The notes beneath the pieces were generated by a model. The model ran no database searches, had not been told where the DNA came from, and saw only the letters and a list, made by a program, of their open reading frames with translations. 17,891 nucleotides of DNA from Firmicutes bacterium UBA6132. Its GTDB lineage: Bacteria > Bacillota_A > Clostridia > Tissierellales > Sedimentibacteraceae. The position numbers and the translations under genes were made by a program. Positions 7,550 through 15,265 of the stretch are shown here, one piece after another; position 1 is the first letter of the stretch, and the number at the start of each line of letters is the position of its first letter. The stretch is taken from NCBI GenBank assembly GCA_002435835.1, contig DIVM01000077.1, forward strand, positions 1-17,891. Reading direction: 5' to 3'.

Positions 7550-7902
7550 ATGAGAACTTTGTGGGAACAGCATTAATAGCTGCAGAATTTCTTGATAATT
7601 CAAAAAAAGGAAATAGAGATGCTGCAAATGCAGATAGAAATGAGTGGTATAAAAATGCAGATGAAATTGCTTATTTTCTTTCAAGACTAAATCCTTACTG
7701 GTCATATCCTGAATGGAAGGATATGATGCACCATCATCTTAAATTAGTAGAGGATGAAGCAGTTTTAAGACTGACTGGCAAATATAAAGAAGATATTGAA
7801 TTATATGATACAATTGAAGAACAAGCACTACAAATGGCTGATACTATGAGTAAAGGGTTAATATCACAATTTAGATTGTATGATAATAGGATGACTTTTT
7901 AA
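7550..7902 (+). pseudogene. Internally deleted, frameshifted remnant of a clostridial hypothetical gene
   Basis: From 7561 (GTG) one frame reads 113 residues rich in conserved-looking sequence: WYKNADEIAYFLSRLNPYW, MMHHHLKLVEDEAVLRLTGKY, DIELYDTIEEQALQMADTMS. I recognise this as the back half of a clostridial family of roughly 150-190 residues whose front half begins LWEQH followed by an aromatic/WTR segment (recalled, not searched). Exactly that start, MRTLWEQH, occurs in the neighbouring frame at 7550-7573 and then hits TAA TAG. The two frames overlap at GGAACAGCATTA. So about 70 codons between the two parts seem to be missing and the join is out of frame. No ribosome binding site precedes either ATG 7550 or GTG 7561. 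Upstream of GTG the frame is closed by a stop at 7543. A truncated protein could still be made, but a decayed gene is the better reading. Confidence 0.65.
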
Positions 7903-7923
7903 TTACAATAAATAATTTTTATG

Positions 7924-7951
7924 AAGCTCTTAAGAAATTTAAGAGCTTTTT
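7924..7951 (+). terminator. Rho-independent terminator
   Basis: A 10-bp perfect stem AAGCTCTTAA / TTAAGAGCTT (7924-7933 with 7939-7948), loop of five bases, followed by T. It ends the msrA-EcsC-remnant stretch. Confidence 0.85.
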
Positions 7952-7984
7952 CTTATATTTTTAATTAATGGTAATATGTTTATA

Positions 7985-8013
7985 TTGTACTAAATCAAGA
8001 ATCAATGTATTAT
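7985..8013 (+). promoter_or_regulatory. Probable sigma-A promoter of the uracil-DNA glycosylase gene
   Basis: TTGTAC (7985-7990) and TATTAT (8008-8013) are separated by 17 bp, placing transcription start near 8020, about 65 bases before the ATG. Such matches are common in AT-rich DNA, so confidence is moderate. Confidence 0.45.
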
Positions 8014-8085
8014 AAAATTTATAGATAAATGCAAATATATACTTGTTAAAAATATTTAGTAAAATTGAATAGATAGGGGTCTGAA

Positions 8086-8799
8086 ATGAGCTTAATTCCA
8101 AATAATTACCACAGTTCTTGGGAAAAATTTTTAACTGAGGAAATAAGAAATGAGTTAAATGAAATTGAAATTAATATAGGTTTAAACATAAATCCTGAAC
8201 ATGATAATGTTCTTAGATTTTTAAAATGTGATTTAAAAAATATTAAGGCAGCAATATTAGGGCAGGATCCTTACCCTGAAAAAGGGCGAGCTACGGGTCG
8301 TGCATTTGAAGTAGGGGATTTGAATTCTTGGAATGATAAATTTAGGCAGGTAAGTCTAAAAAATATAGTTAGACTTATTTACAAAAGCTATAATAATATA
8401 GAAGATTACAAGCAAATAAAAAAGTTTTCTGAAATTCAAGAGGAAATTAAAAATAAAACATTTATAATATTACCTCCTAATGAAATATTTAAATCATGGA
8501 CAAATCAAGGTGTTTTACTTTTAAATGCTTATTTAACTGTAGAACCAGGCATTACTGGAAGCCATATTAAAATTTGGGAATCTTTCAGTGTAGAACTTTT
8601 AAATTATATATCCACTGAAAATAAAAATATCAATTGGTTTTTATGGGGCAAACAAGCAGAAGATAAAAAACAGTTTATTAAAAATGGAAATTTTTATATA
8701 AGCAGACACCCCATGATGTGCTCTGAAAAATATGAAGACGACTTTTTAAAAAATAATTGTTTTCAAGAAACAATGAATATAATTAATTGGCTGGGTTAA
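8086..8799 (+). CDS. Divergent family-1-like uracil-DNA glycosylase
   Basis: This 237-residue protein has the layout of uracil-DNA glycosylase, which removes uracil from DNA at the start of base excision repair. Visible residues: the water-activating motif GQDPYP (59-64, Asp61, Tyr63), the stacking Phe74 in GRAFEV, the uracil-reading Asn147 in LLLNAYLTVE (144-153), and His208 in SRHPM. Classical Ung proteins have GQDPYH and HPSPLS; here Pro64 replaces the first motif's His, and the DNA-intercalation loop reads HPMMCSE. All core catalytic residues remain, so activity is plausible, but the altered loop suggests a distinct subfamily or changed substrate preference (inference). The ATG has AGGGG 6 bases upstream. 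It is a single gene with its own promoter-like site and terminator. A conventional ung may exist elsewhere in the genome. Confidence 0.85.
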   Translation: MSLIPNNYHSSWEKFLTEEIRNELNEIEINIGLNINPEHDNVLRFLKCDLKNIKAAILGQDPYPEKGRATGRAFEVGDLNSWNDKFRQVSLKNIVRLIYKSYNNIEDYKQIKKFSEIQEEIKNKTFIILPPNEIFKSWTNQGVLLLNAYLTVEPGITGSHIKIWESFSVELLNYISTENKNINWFLWGKQAEDKKQFIKNGNFYISRHPMMCSEKYEDDFLKNNCFQETMNIINWLG

Positions 8800-8800
8800 T

Positions 8801-8831
8801 AAAAAAGGGCTTTAAGGACCATCCCTTTTTT
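8801..8831 (+). terminator. Rho-independent terminator after the glycosylase gene
   Basis: AAAAAAGGG (8801-8809) pairs with CCCTTTTTT (8823-8831), loop of 13 bases, ending in six T. It starts two bases after the stop codon. Confidence 0.75.
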
Positions 8832-8973
8832 ATTCGACTTTATAGTACATAAAGTAACATGTGATAACTATTTTATAAAATATAATTTAGTTTTTTTCTA
8901 ATTTACTGTTTTAATTTTATCTTTGGTGGTATGTATAGTTTAGATACTAACTAATGATAATGGGGTGATAATC

Positions 8974-9897
8974 ATGAAATGCTTAAATAAAAGTTTTGTA
9001 GTTCTTTTTTCTAAAACTAATTGTAATTATGAAGAAATAGTTAACGAAAACATGAAAAACTCTGACGATTTAAGTAAGGACATAAATGAAAAAAAAGAAA
9101 TAAATTTATCAAGTGATGATTTATTTATTAATATGTCCCATGAATTTAAAACACCTTTAAATATTATTTGCGGTGCAACACAACTAATGGAAATTAGTTT
9201 AACTAATGATTTAGTAGAAAATAAAAATGATAAAATTATTAATAGCATAAATTCAATTAAACAAAGTTGTTTTAGATTGAAAAAAACTGTTAATAATATT
9301 TTAGATTTGAATAAAATTGAATCAAATAACTTTAAATTAAGTTTTAGCCGTAATGATATAGTAGAAGAAATTGAAAATATAGTTGATTCTGCATCGGATT
9401 TTATTAAAACTGCGGAATTAAATATTAGTTTCAATACTGATATAAAAGAAAAAATTATATCTTATGATAAAGATCAAATGAAAAGAGTTTTATTAAATTT
9501 AATATCTAATGCAATAAAATATTCAAAAAAAGGCGGAAAAATAAATATTAATTTATTAGATAAGGGTAACGCAATTGAAATTGAAGTAGAAGATGATGGA
9601 ATTGGAATGGAAGAACTGTTTTTTAATATAGTTTTTAATAAATATAGCCAAGATGACAAATCTTTTACACGTATTGCAGAAGGAAGCGGTTTAGGTTTGT
9701 TTTTAGTAAAATCAATTGTTGAACTTCATGGTGGAAATATAAGCGTAAAAAGTGAGTTAGGACAAGGTAGTTCTTTTAAATTCAGTATACCTTCTAATAT
9801 TATAAATATAAAAGATGATTCACAAAAATTTATTTCTGATGATCTTAATGAAATTATAAATATCGAGTTTTCGGATATCTATTTACAAAATTCATAA
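8974..9897 (+). CDS. Soluble orphan histidine kinase, no sensor domain
   Basis: This 307-residue protein has a HisKA phosphoacceptor domain with His56 in MSHEFKTPLN, followed by a HATPase domain: N box NLISNAIKYS (175-184, Asn175 and Asn179), G1 DDGIGM (207-212), an F box around VFNKYSQDDKS, and G2 GSGLGL (237-242). The first ~45 residues are charged and contain no PAS, HAMP or membrane segment. The frame opens at a GTG (8965), but GGGGTGA (8962-8968) lies 5 bases before ATG 8974, so I start there. It aligns without long gaps to the C-terminal half of the next gene and shares its tail INIEFSDIY (295-303 here). No response regulator is adjacent. TATAAT at 8881-8886 may be a -10. It may be a truncated duplicate that relies on another protein for sensing (inference). 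Confidence 0.92.
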   Translation: MKCLNKSFVVLFSKTNCNYEEIVNENMKNSDDLSKDINEKKEINLSSDDLFINMSHEFKTPLNIICGATQLMEISLTNDLVENKNDKIINSINSIKQSCFRLKKTVNNILDLNKIESNNFKLSFSRNDIVEEIENIVDSASDFIKTAELNISFNTDIKEKIISYDKDQMKRVLLNLISNAIKYSKKGGKININLLDKGNAIEIEVEDDGIGMEELFFNIVFNKYSQDDKSFTRIAEGSGLGLFLVKSIVELHGGNISVKSELGQGSSFKFSIPSNIINIKDDSQKFISDDLNEIINIEFSDIYLQNS

Positions 9898-9925
9898 AAA
9901 CATTAAAATTAAATTTATTATAGAT

Positions 9926-9962
9926 AAGGCAGGCAGTTATTATTAACAAGGCCTGTCTTTTT
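9926..9962 (+). terminator. Rho-independent terminator between the two kinase genes
   Basis: AAGGCAGGC (9926-9934) pairs with GCCTGTCTT (9951-9959) with one G-U pair, 16-base loop, then a short T run. The kinases are therefore likely separate transcripts. Confidence 0.8.
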
Positions 9963-10096
9963 CATTTTGCTAATATTAGATTTATATAAATTTAATTAAT
10001 TTGTATTTATTAATGTAAATATATAGGTTATAATATATGTTGTATTATGTTAATTTATGTTATATTTTCATTATTTTGTAATTAAAGGGGATATTA

Positions 10097-12385
10097 ATGG
10101 ATTATTTTTATTATAGCTATACACCATTTTTTAAAAGTGTTAATCAAGTGGTACAAGAAGTTAACATTGCTTTTGTAATGCTTACAGGATATTCAAAACA
10201 TGAGATTATTGGTAAAACAATACATGAAATAAACAATATGCTAAAAATTGATTCGCAAGTTGATTTAGAAAATTTCGAAAACGAATTCCATGGTTATTTA
10301 TTTACTAAAAAATATGAGCCAAGAGAAGTAATAATCACAATTAATTGTTATAAAAATAAAATTGAAAAAGATTATTTTATTGAAGAAAAATTAAATTCTA
10401 AAATAGAAGAAGTATCTCCTTATACTTCAAGCTTGTTAAGAGATAATGTTTCTGCTGCTGCGATTTTTAACTATTCAGACTGCATGCTTATTAAAGCGAA
10501 TAGAGAATATTTAGATTTTTTAAACATACCCCACAGTGATTATGGTGAATGTATAGGAAAAAATTTATATAATATAAAAGTAGGCTTTAATGGCGATGAT
10601 CTTAAAAATATATTTTTTAAAGTTAAAAAAACTGGAAAGTCATATTATGCTAATGAATTTAAATTAGAATATGAAAACAGAAATCAAAAATATTACTTTT
10701 TAATAACAGTTCCAATATATATAAAAGGACAACCTAAATATATAATTTCCCAAGCATACGATATTACAGAAAATATTGAAAATAGAGAAATAGTTGAAAA
10801 TAAAAATATAGAGTTGCATGCAATAATAGAAAATATGTCTGATGCATTAGTTGTTGTGGATAAAAACAATAATATATCACTTTCAAATAATAGCGCTAAT
10901 GAATTATTAAAAGTTTCAAAAACTTCTGTGGATGCAATTGAAGAAGCTGGTTTAACAGTGGATAAATATGATTACAATATGTTAAACTTAGGAAATTTTA
11001 TGAGAAATAATTTTTTAGATAACGATTCAGTAAATAAAGTAATACTTACAAATAAAAAATCTGATGATACACATTATTATACTGCTAGTAAAAATTCCAT
11101 TTATGATAAATTCGGTGAAGTAGAAAAGTCTATTTTTTGTTTCCATGATATTACAGATAGAATTAAAAATGAAGAAAATTTATTTATTAAAGCACAATAT
11201 GAGTTAGCAAATAAAATTATAGATAATTTAGAATTAGGGCTACAAAGATATTCGTACCCTGAATATCTTATTATTGATTTAAACAATAAAGCTTATAGAG
11301 AATTAAAAGACCATTATCCTCATATTGAACCACTTTCTTCTATAAGAGGAAAAAATATTTATGATGTTTTAAATGTAGAAGATATAAGTCAAGAAATTAT
11401 TAGAAAAACAATTGAAAATAATCCGTACATCGAACAAATAAATTATGAGACAAACGGAGAAAATAAATATTTAAAATTAATTCATCAACCTTTGTATGGT
11501 TTCAATAATCAAATAACAGAAATTATTACAGTTACTATGGATGTTACTGATTATGTAAAAGAAAAAAAGAAAATGGAAGAAGCGCTAAAGCTGCAAGATG
11601 AATTATTTGTAAATGTATCCCATGAATTAAAAACTCCATTAAATGTTATATATAGTGCTATTCAACTTATAGAAATTTATTTTCAAATGGGAGATAGCGA
11701 AAACTATAAAGGAAAAATTAATAAAAGTATAAATTCAATTAAACAAAACTGTTATAGATTTACAAAATTAATAAATAATATTTTGGATATTTCTAAAATT
11801 GAGTCCGGTCACTTCAATATGAGAGTTTCAAATGAAGATATAGTGTATGTTGTTGAAAATATAGTATTGTCAGTTGCAGAGTACGTTGAATCTAAAGAAT
11901 TAACTATTATTTTTGATACGGATGTTGAGGGGAAAATAATAGCATGTGATCCTGAAAAAATAGAAAGGGTTGTTTTAAACTTAATATCAAATGCCATAAA
12001 GTTTACAAATGCAGGTGGCAAAATATTAGTTAATATACATGAAAAGAAAAACACTATTGAAATAACAGTTAAAGACACAGGTATAGGTATTAGTAAAGAC
12101 CATATAAATAATATTTTTAAAAGGTACCATCAAGCTGATAAGTCTTTGTCAAGAAATGCTGAAGGCAGCGGAATTGGTCTTTCATTAGTAAAATCAATAG
12201 TTGTACTTCATGGTGGCCAAATAAGCGTAAAAAGCGAAGTTGGAAAAGGAAGCGTATTCAAAATTGAACTTCCTAATAGATTAGTTGAAGATTTTGGAAA
12301 TGATAATTTGGATAATAGATACGTTAATAAATTAGAAATGATTAATATAGAATTTTCTGATATATACGATAAGGGTTGGATTTGA
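10097..12385 (+). CDS. Multi-PAS orphan sensor histidine kinase
   Basis: This 762-residue cytoplasmic kinase has no membrane helix. Its N-terminal two thirds hold about four PAS-like modules: residues 10-85 (VNIAFVMLTGYSKHEIIGKT is a typical PAS core, apparently lacking the first strand), 117-226, 240-355 and 368-485. Two of these end in PAS-style exits DITENIENRE and DITDRIKNEE. A coiled linker (486-500) leads to HisKA with His509 in VSHELKTPLN, then HATPase with N box NLISNAIKFT (628-637), G1 DTGIGI (660-665) and G2 GSGIGL (690-695). The kinase core is a clear paralogue of the preceding gene, sharing SINSIKQ, INIEFSDIY at the end (749-757) and most motif spacing. AGGGG lies 6 bases before the ATG, and TATAAT occurs at 10029-10034. 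No response regulator is adjacent. In clostridia such orphan kinases can phosphorylate Spo0A (known for some); whether this one does is inference. Confidence 0.93.
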   Translation: MDYFYYSYTPFFKSVNQVVQEVNIAFVMLTGYSKHEIIGKTIHEINNMLKIDSQVDLENFENEFHGYLFTKKYEPREVIITINCYKNKIEKDYFIEEKLNSKIEEVSPYTSSLLRDNVSAAAIFNYSDCMLIKANREYLDFLNIPHSDYGECIGKNLYNIKVGFNGDDLKNIFFKVKKTGKSYYANEFKLEYENRNQKYYFLITVPIYIKGQPKYIISQAYDITENIENREIVENKNIELHAIIENMSDALVVVDKNNNISLSNNSANELLKVSKTSVDAIEEAGLTVDKYDYNMLNLGNFMRNNFLDNDSVNKVILTNKKSDDTHYYTASKNSIYDKFGEVEKSIFCFHDITDRIKNEENLFIKAQYELANKIIDNLELGLQRYSYPEYLIIDLNNKAYRELKDHYPHIEPLSSIRGKNIYDVLNVEDISQEIIRKTIENNPYIEQINYETNGENKYLKLIHQPLYGFNNQITEIITVTMDVTDYVKEKKKMEEALKLQDELFVNVSHELKTPLNVIYSAIQLIEIYFQMGDSENYKGKINKSINSIKQNCYRFTKLINNILDISKIESGHFNMRVSNEDIVYVVENIVLSVAEYVESKELTIIFDTDVEGKIIACDPEKIERVVLNLISNAIKFTNAGGKILVNIHEKKNTIEITVKDTGIGISKDHINNIFKRYHQADKSLSRNAEGSGIGLSLVKSIVVLHGGQISVKSEVGKGSVFKIELPNRLVEDFGNDNLDNRYVNKLEMINIEFSDIYDKGWI

Positions 12386-12398
12386 TATAAAGTAAATA

Positions 12399-12450
12399 AT
12401 TTAAATAAATAAAATAACATGAACATTCATGTTATTTTATTTATTTAAAT
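12399..12450. terminator. 25-bp perfect inverted repeat after the kinase gene, probable bidirectional terminator
   Basis: Each arm is 25 bases (12399-12423 and 12426-12450), perfectly complementary, separated only by CA. The centre reads ATGAACATTCAT and the outer arms are pure A/T. It begins 13 bases after the stop codon. It can form a strong hairpin in RNA or a cruciform in DNA, and the T-rich right arm fits termination. It is longer than the other terminators here, most of which have 9-15-bp stems. Confidence 0.7.
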
Positions 12451-12780
12451 ATATAGCGGTTCGTTGATATAACTGTTTATTTAAATGAAACAATATGATA
12501 AAAAGCTAATATTTTAGATAGTATGGGCGATAAAAGCCTTAGGTAACTAAATAGCAAAGTTATACTTATCATCAAAAATATGGTTAATAAGGTTTAAATT
12601 AAACTACCACATTTTTTAAAAAAAATATATAATATATCTTTGTGTTGAAATTAAAATAGGAAAATGTTAAGATTTATTAAGAATTATGTAATGTTGAAAT
12701 ATCAACAACTTAATAATGAAAGTAAATTGCAAATAGTTGCAAGATCTAAGATTGTGTTGCAATTACATGGATAAATCTAA
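12451..12780. other. Non-coding region upstream of the reductase promoter, with weak structured elements
   Basis: No credible gene lies here on either strand. Visible structure: a possible folded element at 12495-12572 closed by ATGATAA / TTATCAT and holding three short hairpins, one capped by a GTAA tetraloop (TTAG-GTAA-CTAA, 12539-12550) and one GGGC / GCCT (12525-12539). There is also a 6-bp hairpin TGTTGA-AATA-TCAACA (12692-12707) and a trio of TTGCAA sites (listed separately). I could not match the folded element to a riboswitch class I know, including cobalamin, and it lies upstream of the apparent promoter rather than inside the leader. Confidence 0.35.
12727..12762. repeat. Three TTGCAA palindromes at 10- and 20-bp phasing
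   Basis: The self-complementary hexamer TTGCAA occurs at 12727-12732, 12737-12742 and 12757-12762, so starts are 10 and 20 bp apart, on one face of the helix. The group ends 50 bp before the -35 of the reductase promoter. It looks like an array for a DNA-binding protein; which one is unknown. Confidence 0.45.
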
Positions 12781-12791
12781 AACTACAATTT

Positions 12792-12849
12792 TTTCTATAT
12801 ATAGTATTATATTGACTAAAATAAGCCTGGCTGATACAATATGTTGTAT
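12792..12849 (+). promoter_or_regulatory. Reductase promoter with two NrdR-box-like sites
   Basis: The promoter is TTGACT (12812-12817), 17 bp, TACAAT (12835-12840), giving a start near 12847. Two 16-bp sites resemble the NrdR box (recalled consensus ACACWATATATWGTGT). Box 1, 12792-12807, contains the full core CTATATATAG. Box 2, 12834-12849, reads ATACAATATGTTGTAT, a palindrome (6-bp arms) that overlaps the -10. By my count they match the consensus at 12 and 13 of 16 positions. Their centres are 42 bp apart, close to four helical turns. NrdR is the ATP/dATP-sensing repressor of ribonucleotide reductase genes, and placement over and before the promoter fits repression. Confidence 0.65.
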
Positions 12850-12903
12850 TGAAGGTTAAATAGTACTATACAAATGATAAATATAAAAGGAAAGAGGGAT
12901 AAT

Positions 12904-15258
12904 TTGATAAAAATACTAAAAAGGACAGGTCATTTTGTTGACTTTAATGCTGAAAAAATTGGCAATGCAATTATCAAAGCCATGAAAGAAACAAAAGATG
13001 GTGTGGATGAAGAATTAGCTGGTGCAATAAGTATAAAAATTGAAGACGAACTAAGGAAAAAAGATTTTCCAATACCTGTAGAAATGGTTCAAGATTTAGT
13101 AGAAAATGAGTTAATGGACTCAAAAAGAAAAGACGTTGCTAAAAAATATATTTTATATAGATATGAAAGAGATAAGTCGAGAGATTCAAGAAAGAGAAAA
13201 GATTACAAACTCTTAAGCGAAGAATTCATTAGTCAATATAAACATATAGGTTCACCTATGAACCAACTTGGTAATTTTGTATATTACAGAACATATTCAA
13301 GATTCCTACCTGAAGAAAGAAGAAGAGAGTATTGGTGGGAAACAGTTAGACGTGCTGTTGAATATAACTGCAGTTTAGTTCCTACTAAAAAAGAAGAAGC
13401 AGAGCGTTTATATGATAATATATTTAATTTAAAGCAATTTTTATCAGGAAGAACATTCTGGGTTGGCGGAACTCCTGTTTCTTACAATTATCCTATGGCA
13501 AATTATAACTGTGCATTTGAAATAATAAATGATTTCCATGCTTTTAGAGACTTATTTTATTTACTAATGATTGGATCAGGTGTTGGTGTGCGAATATTAA
13601 AAGAAGATGTCGCACAGCTTCCAAAAATAAGAAGCAATTTTAAAATAATACATGAAGATTATACACCTGTTGAAAAATTACAAAGAGAAGATAATACAGG
13701 AATAGAGTTTAATCATAACAATACAGTGAAAATTGTTGTTGGTGATAGTAAAGAAGGTTGGGTACAGGCTCTTGATCATTTCTTGAACATAATAAACTCA
13801 AGTGAATACAGAAATGTTTCAACTGTAATAATTAATTATAACAATGTGAGACCAAAAGGAGAAACTCTTAAAACTTTCGGAGGCACTGCAAGCGGTCATT
13901 CAAGTTTAAAAAATATGTTCTCTAAAATTGATTCAGTAATTAAAAAGCGTGGAACTATTGAAGGTAAGGAAAGATTTAAAGTTAAGCCTATAGATTGTTT
14001 GGACATAGCAAATATTATAGGAGAAAATGTGGTTGTTGGTGGCGTGAGAAGAACTGCAGAAATTATGCTTATAGATTATGATGATACTGACTGCATCGAA
14101 GCAAAAAATAAACTTTATAAACAAATTGACGGTCAATGGATTGTTGATAAAGATATAATTCACCGTTCAATGAGCAATAATTCTATTTATTATAGAAAAA
14201 AACCTACTCGTGAACAGTTAAAATGGCAAATACAACAAATGCGTTATTCAGGTGAACCTGGTTGGGTTAATGAAGAAGCAGGAAGTAAAAGAAGACCTAA
14301 TATGAATGGAGTTAATCCATGCGGTGAAATACTTCTTGATGATAAAGGTTTATGTAATTTAACTACAGTTAATGTTTTTGCATTTGTTGATGAAAATGGA
14401 AATTTAGATGAAAAAGCATTAATAAAGGCTCAAAGACTTTCTGCAAGAGCAGCATACAGAATGACTTGTGTCGAACTTGAACTTTCTAAATGGGATAGAG
14501 TTCAACAAAGGGATAAAATTACAGGTTGTTCATTAACTGGTTGGCAGGACATGGTTAATGCAGTTGGTTTAAATAAAGATGAGCAAGCTGAACTTTTAAG
14601 AAAATTAAAAGATGCTGCAAATGACGAATCTGAACGTTATGCTAATGAAATTGGAGAAAGTGCTCCAATATTAGTTACTACAATTAAACCAGAAGGTACT
14701 TTATCACAGCTTCCTAGCGTTTCATGCGGTGTTCATTATTCACATTCTCCATATTTCTTAAGAAGAGTTAGAATTAATAGTCATGATCCATTAGTTAAAG
14801 TTTGTGAAGAATTAGGATATGCAATTCACCCAGAAGTAGGACAGGAAATTAAAACTTGTACTACAAAAGTAATTGAATTCCCTGAAAAAGCACCAAGGGG
14901 AAAAACAAAATATGATGTAAACGCCATAGAACAATTAGAAAATTATAAGTTGTTCATGGAAAATTATGTTGACCATAATTGTTCTATAACAGTTCACGTA
15001 AAAGATAATGAATGGGAACAAGTAGAACAATGGGTTTGGGATAATTGGGATGAAGTTGTTGCATTGTCATTTTTGTCTCTTGATGACAGTTTCTATCAAC
15101 TAATGCCTTATGAGTCTATTACAGAAGAAGAATACAATAAACGTATAAGTGAAATGAAACCATTTATTCCTTCTCTAATAAGTAAATATGAAGTTGAAGA
15201 AGAAGCATTAGATGTTGGAAATGATAGCTGTGAAAGTGGAATTTGTCCAATTAGATAA
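12904..15258 (+). CDS. Adenosylcobalamin-dependent ribonucleoside-triphosphate reductase (class II)
   Basis: This enzyme makes deoxyribonucleotides from ribonucleoside triphosphates using coenzyme B12, without oxygen. Numbered from the TTG start (784 residues): an ATP-cone allosteric domain occupies about 1-95 (ILKRTGHFVDFNAEKIGNAI, then KYILYRYERD near 90). The catalytic barrel follows with NPCGE (471-475, thiyl-radical Cys473, Glu475). The likely active-site disulfide pair is Cys203 (ANYNCAF) and Cys484 (GLCNLTTVN), and the C-terminal shuttle pair is Cys776/Cys781 in CESGICPIR. This is the layout of the monomeric Lactobacillus-type enzyme with an added ATP cone. Start: ATG 12874 lacks a binding site, whereas AAAGAGGG ends 5 bases before TTG 12904, and the protein then begins right at the ATP cone; the ATG form adds 10 residues. 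Cys and ATP-cone features suggest full dATP control. It is a single gene with its own promoter and terminator. Confidence 0.95.
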   Translation: MIKILKRTGHFVDFNAEKIGNAIIKAMKETKDGVDEELAGAISIKIEDELRKKDFPIPVEMVQDLVENELMDSKRKDVAKKYILYRYERDKSRDSRKRKDYKLLSEEFISQYKHIGSPMNQLGNFVYYRTYSRFLPEERRREYWWETVRRAVEYNCSLVPTKKEEAERLYDNIFNLKQFLSGRTFWVGGTPVSYNYPMANYNCAFEIINDFHAFRDLFYLLMIGSGVGVRILKEDVAQLPKIRSNFKIIHEDYTPVEKLQREDNTGIEFNHNNTVKIVVGDSKEGWVQALDHFLNIINSSEYRNVSTVIINYNNVRPKGETLKTFGGTASGHSSLKNMFSKIDSVIKKRGTIEGKERFKVKPIDCLDIANIIGENVVVGGVRRTAEIMLIDYDDTDCIEAKNKLYKQIDGQWIVDKDIIHRSMSNNSIYYRKKPTREQLKWQIQQMRYSGEPGWVNEEAGSKRRPNMNGVNPCGEILLDDKGLCNLTTVNVFAFVDENGNLDEKALIKAQRLSARAAYRMTCVELELSKWDRVQQRDKITGCSLTGWQDMVNAVGLNKDEQAELLRKLKDAANDESERYANEIGESAPILVTTIKPEGTLSQLPSVSCGVHYSHSPYFLRRVRINSHDPLVKVCEELGYAIHPEVGQEIKTCTTKVIEFPEKAPRGKTKYDVNAIEQLENYKLFMENYVDHNCSITVHVKDNEWEQVEQWVWDNWDEVVALSFLSLDDSFYQLMPYESITEEEYNKRISEMKPFIPSLISKYEVEEEALDVGNDSCESGICPIR

Positions 15259-15265
15259 TAAAAAT

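Noticed and set aside
12208..12426. 72-residue minus-strand open frame running from the palindrome into the kinase gene
   Set aside because: It begins within the inverted repeat and overlaps conserved HATPase coding sequence; no binding site is seen.
12821..12834. AAGCCTGGCTGA, which in reverse complement resembles part of a cobalamin-riboswitch B12 box (CAGCCAGG), before a B12-dependent enzyme
   Set aside because: The rest of the B12 box and the other conserved riboswitch blocks are absent, and the bases fall in the promoter spacer rather than in the leader.
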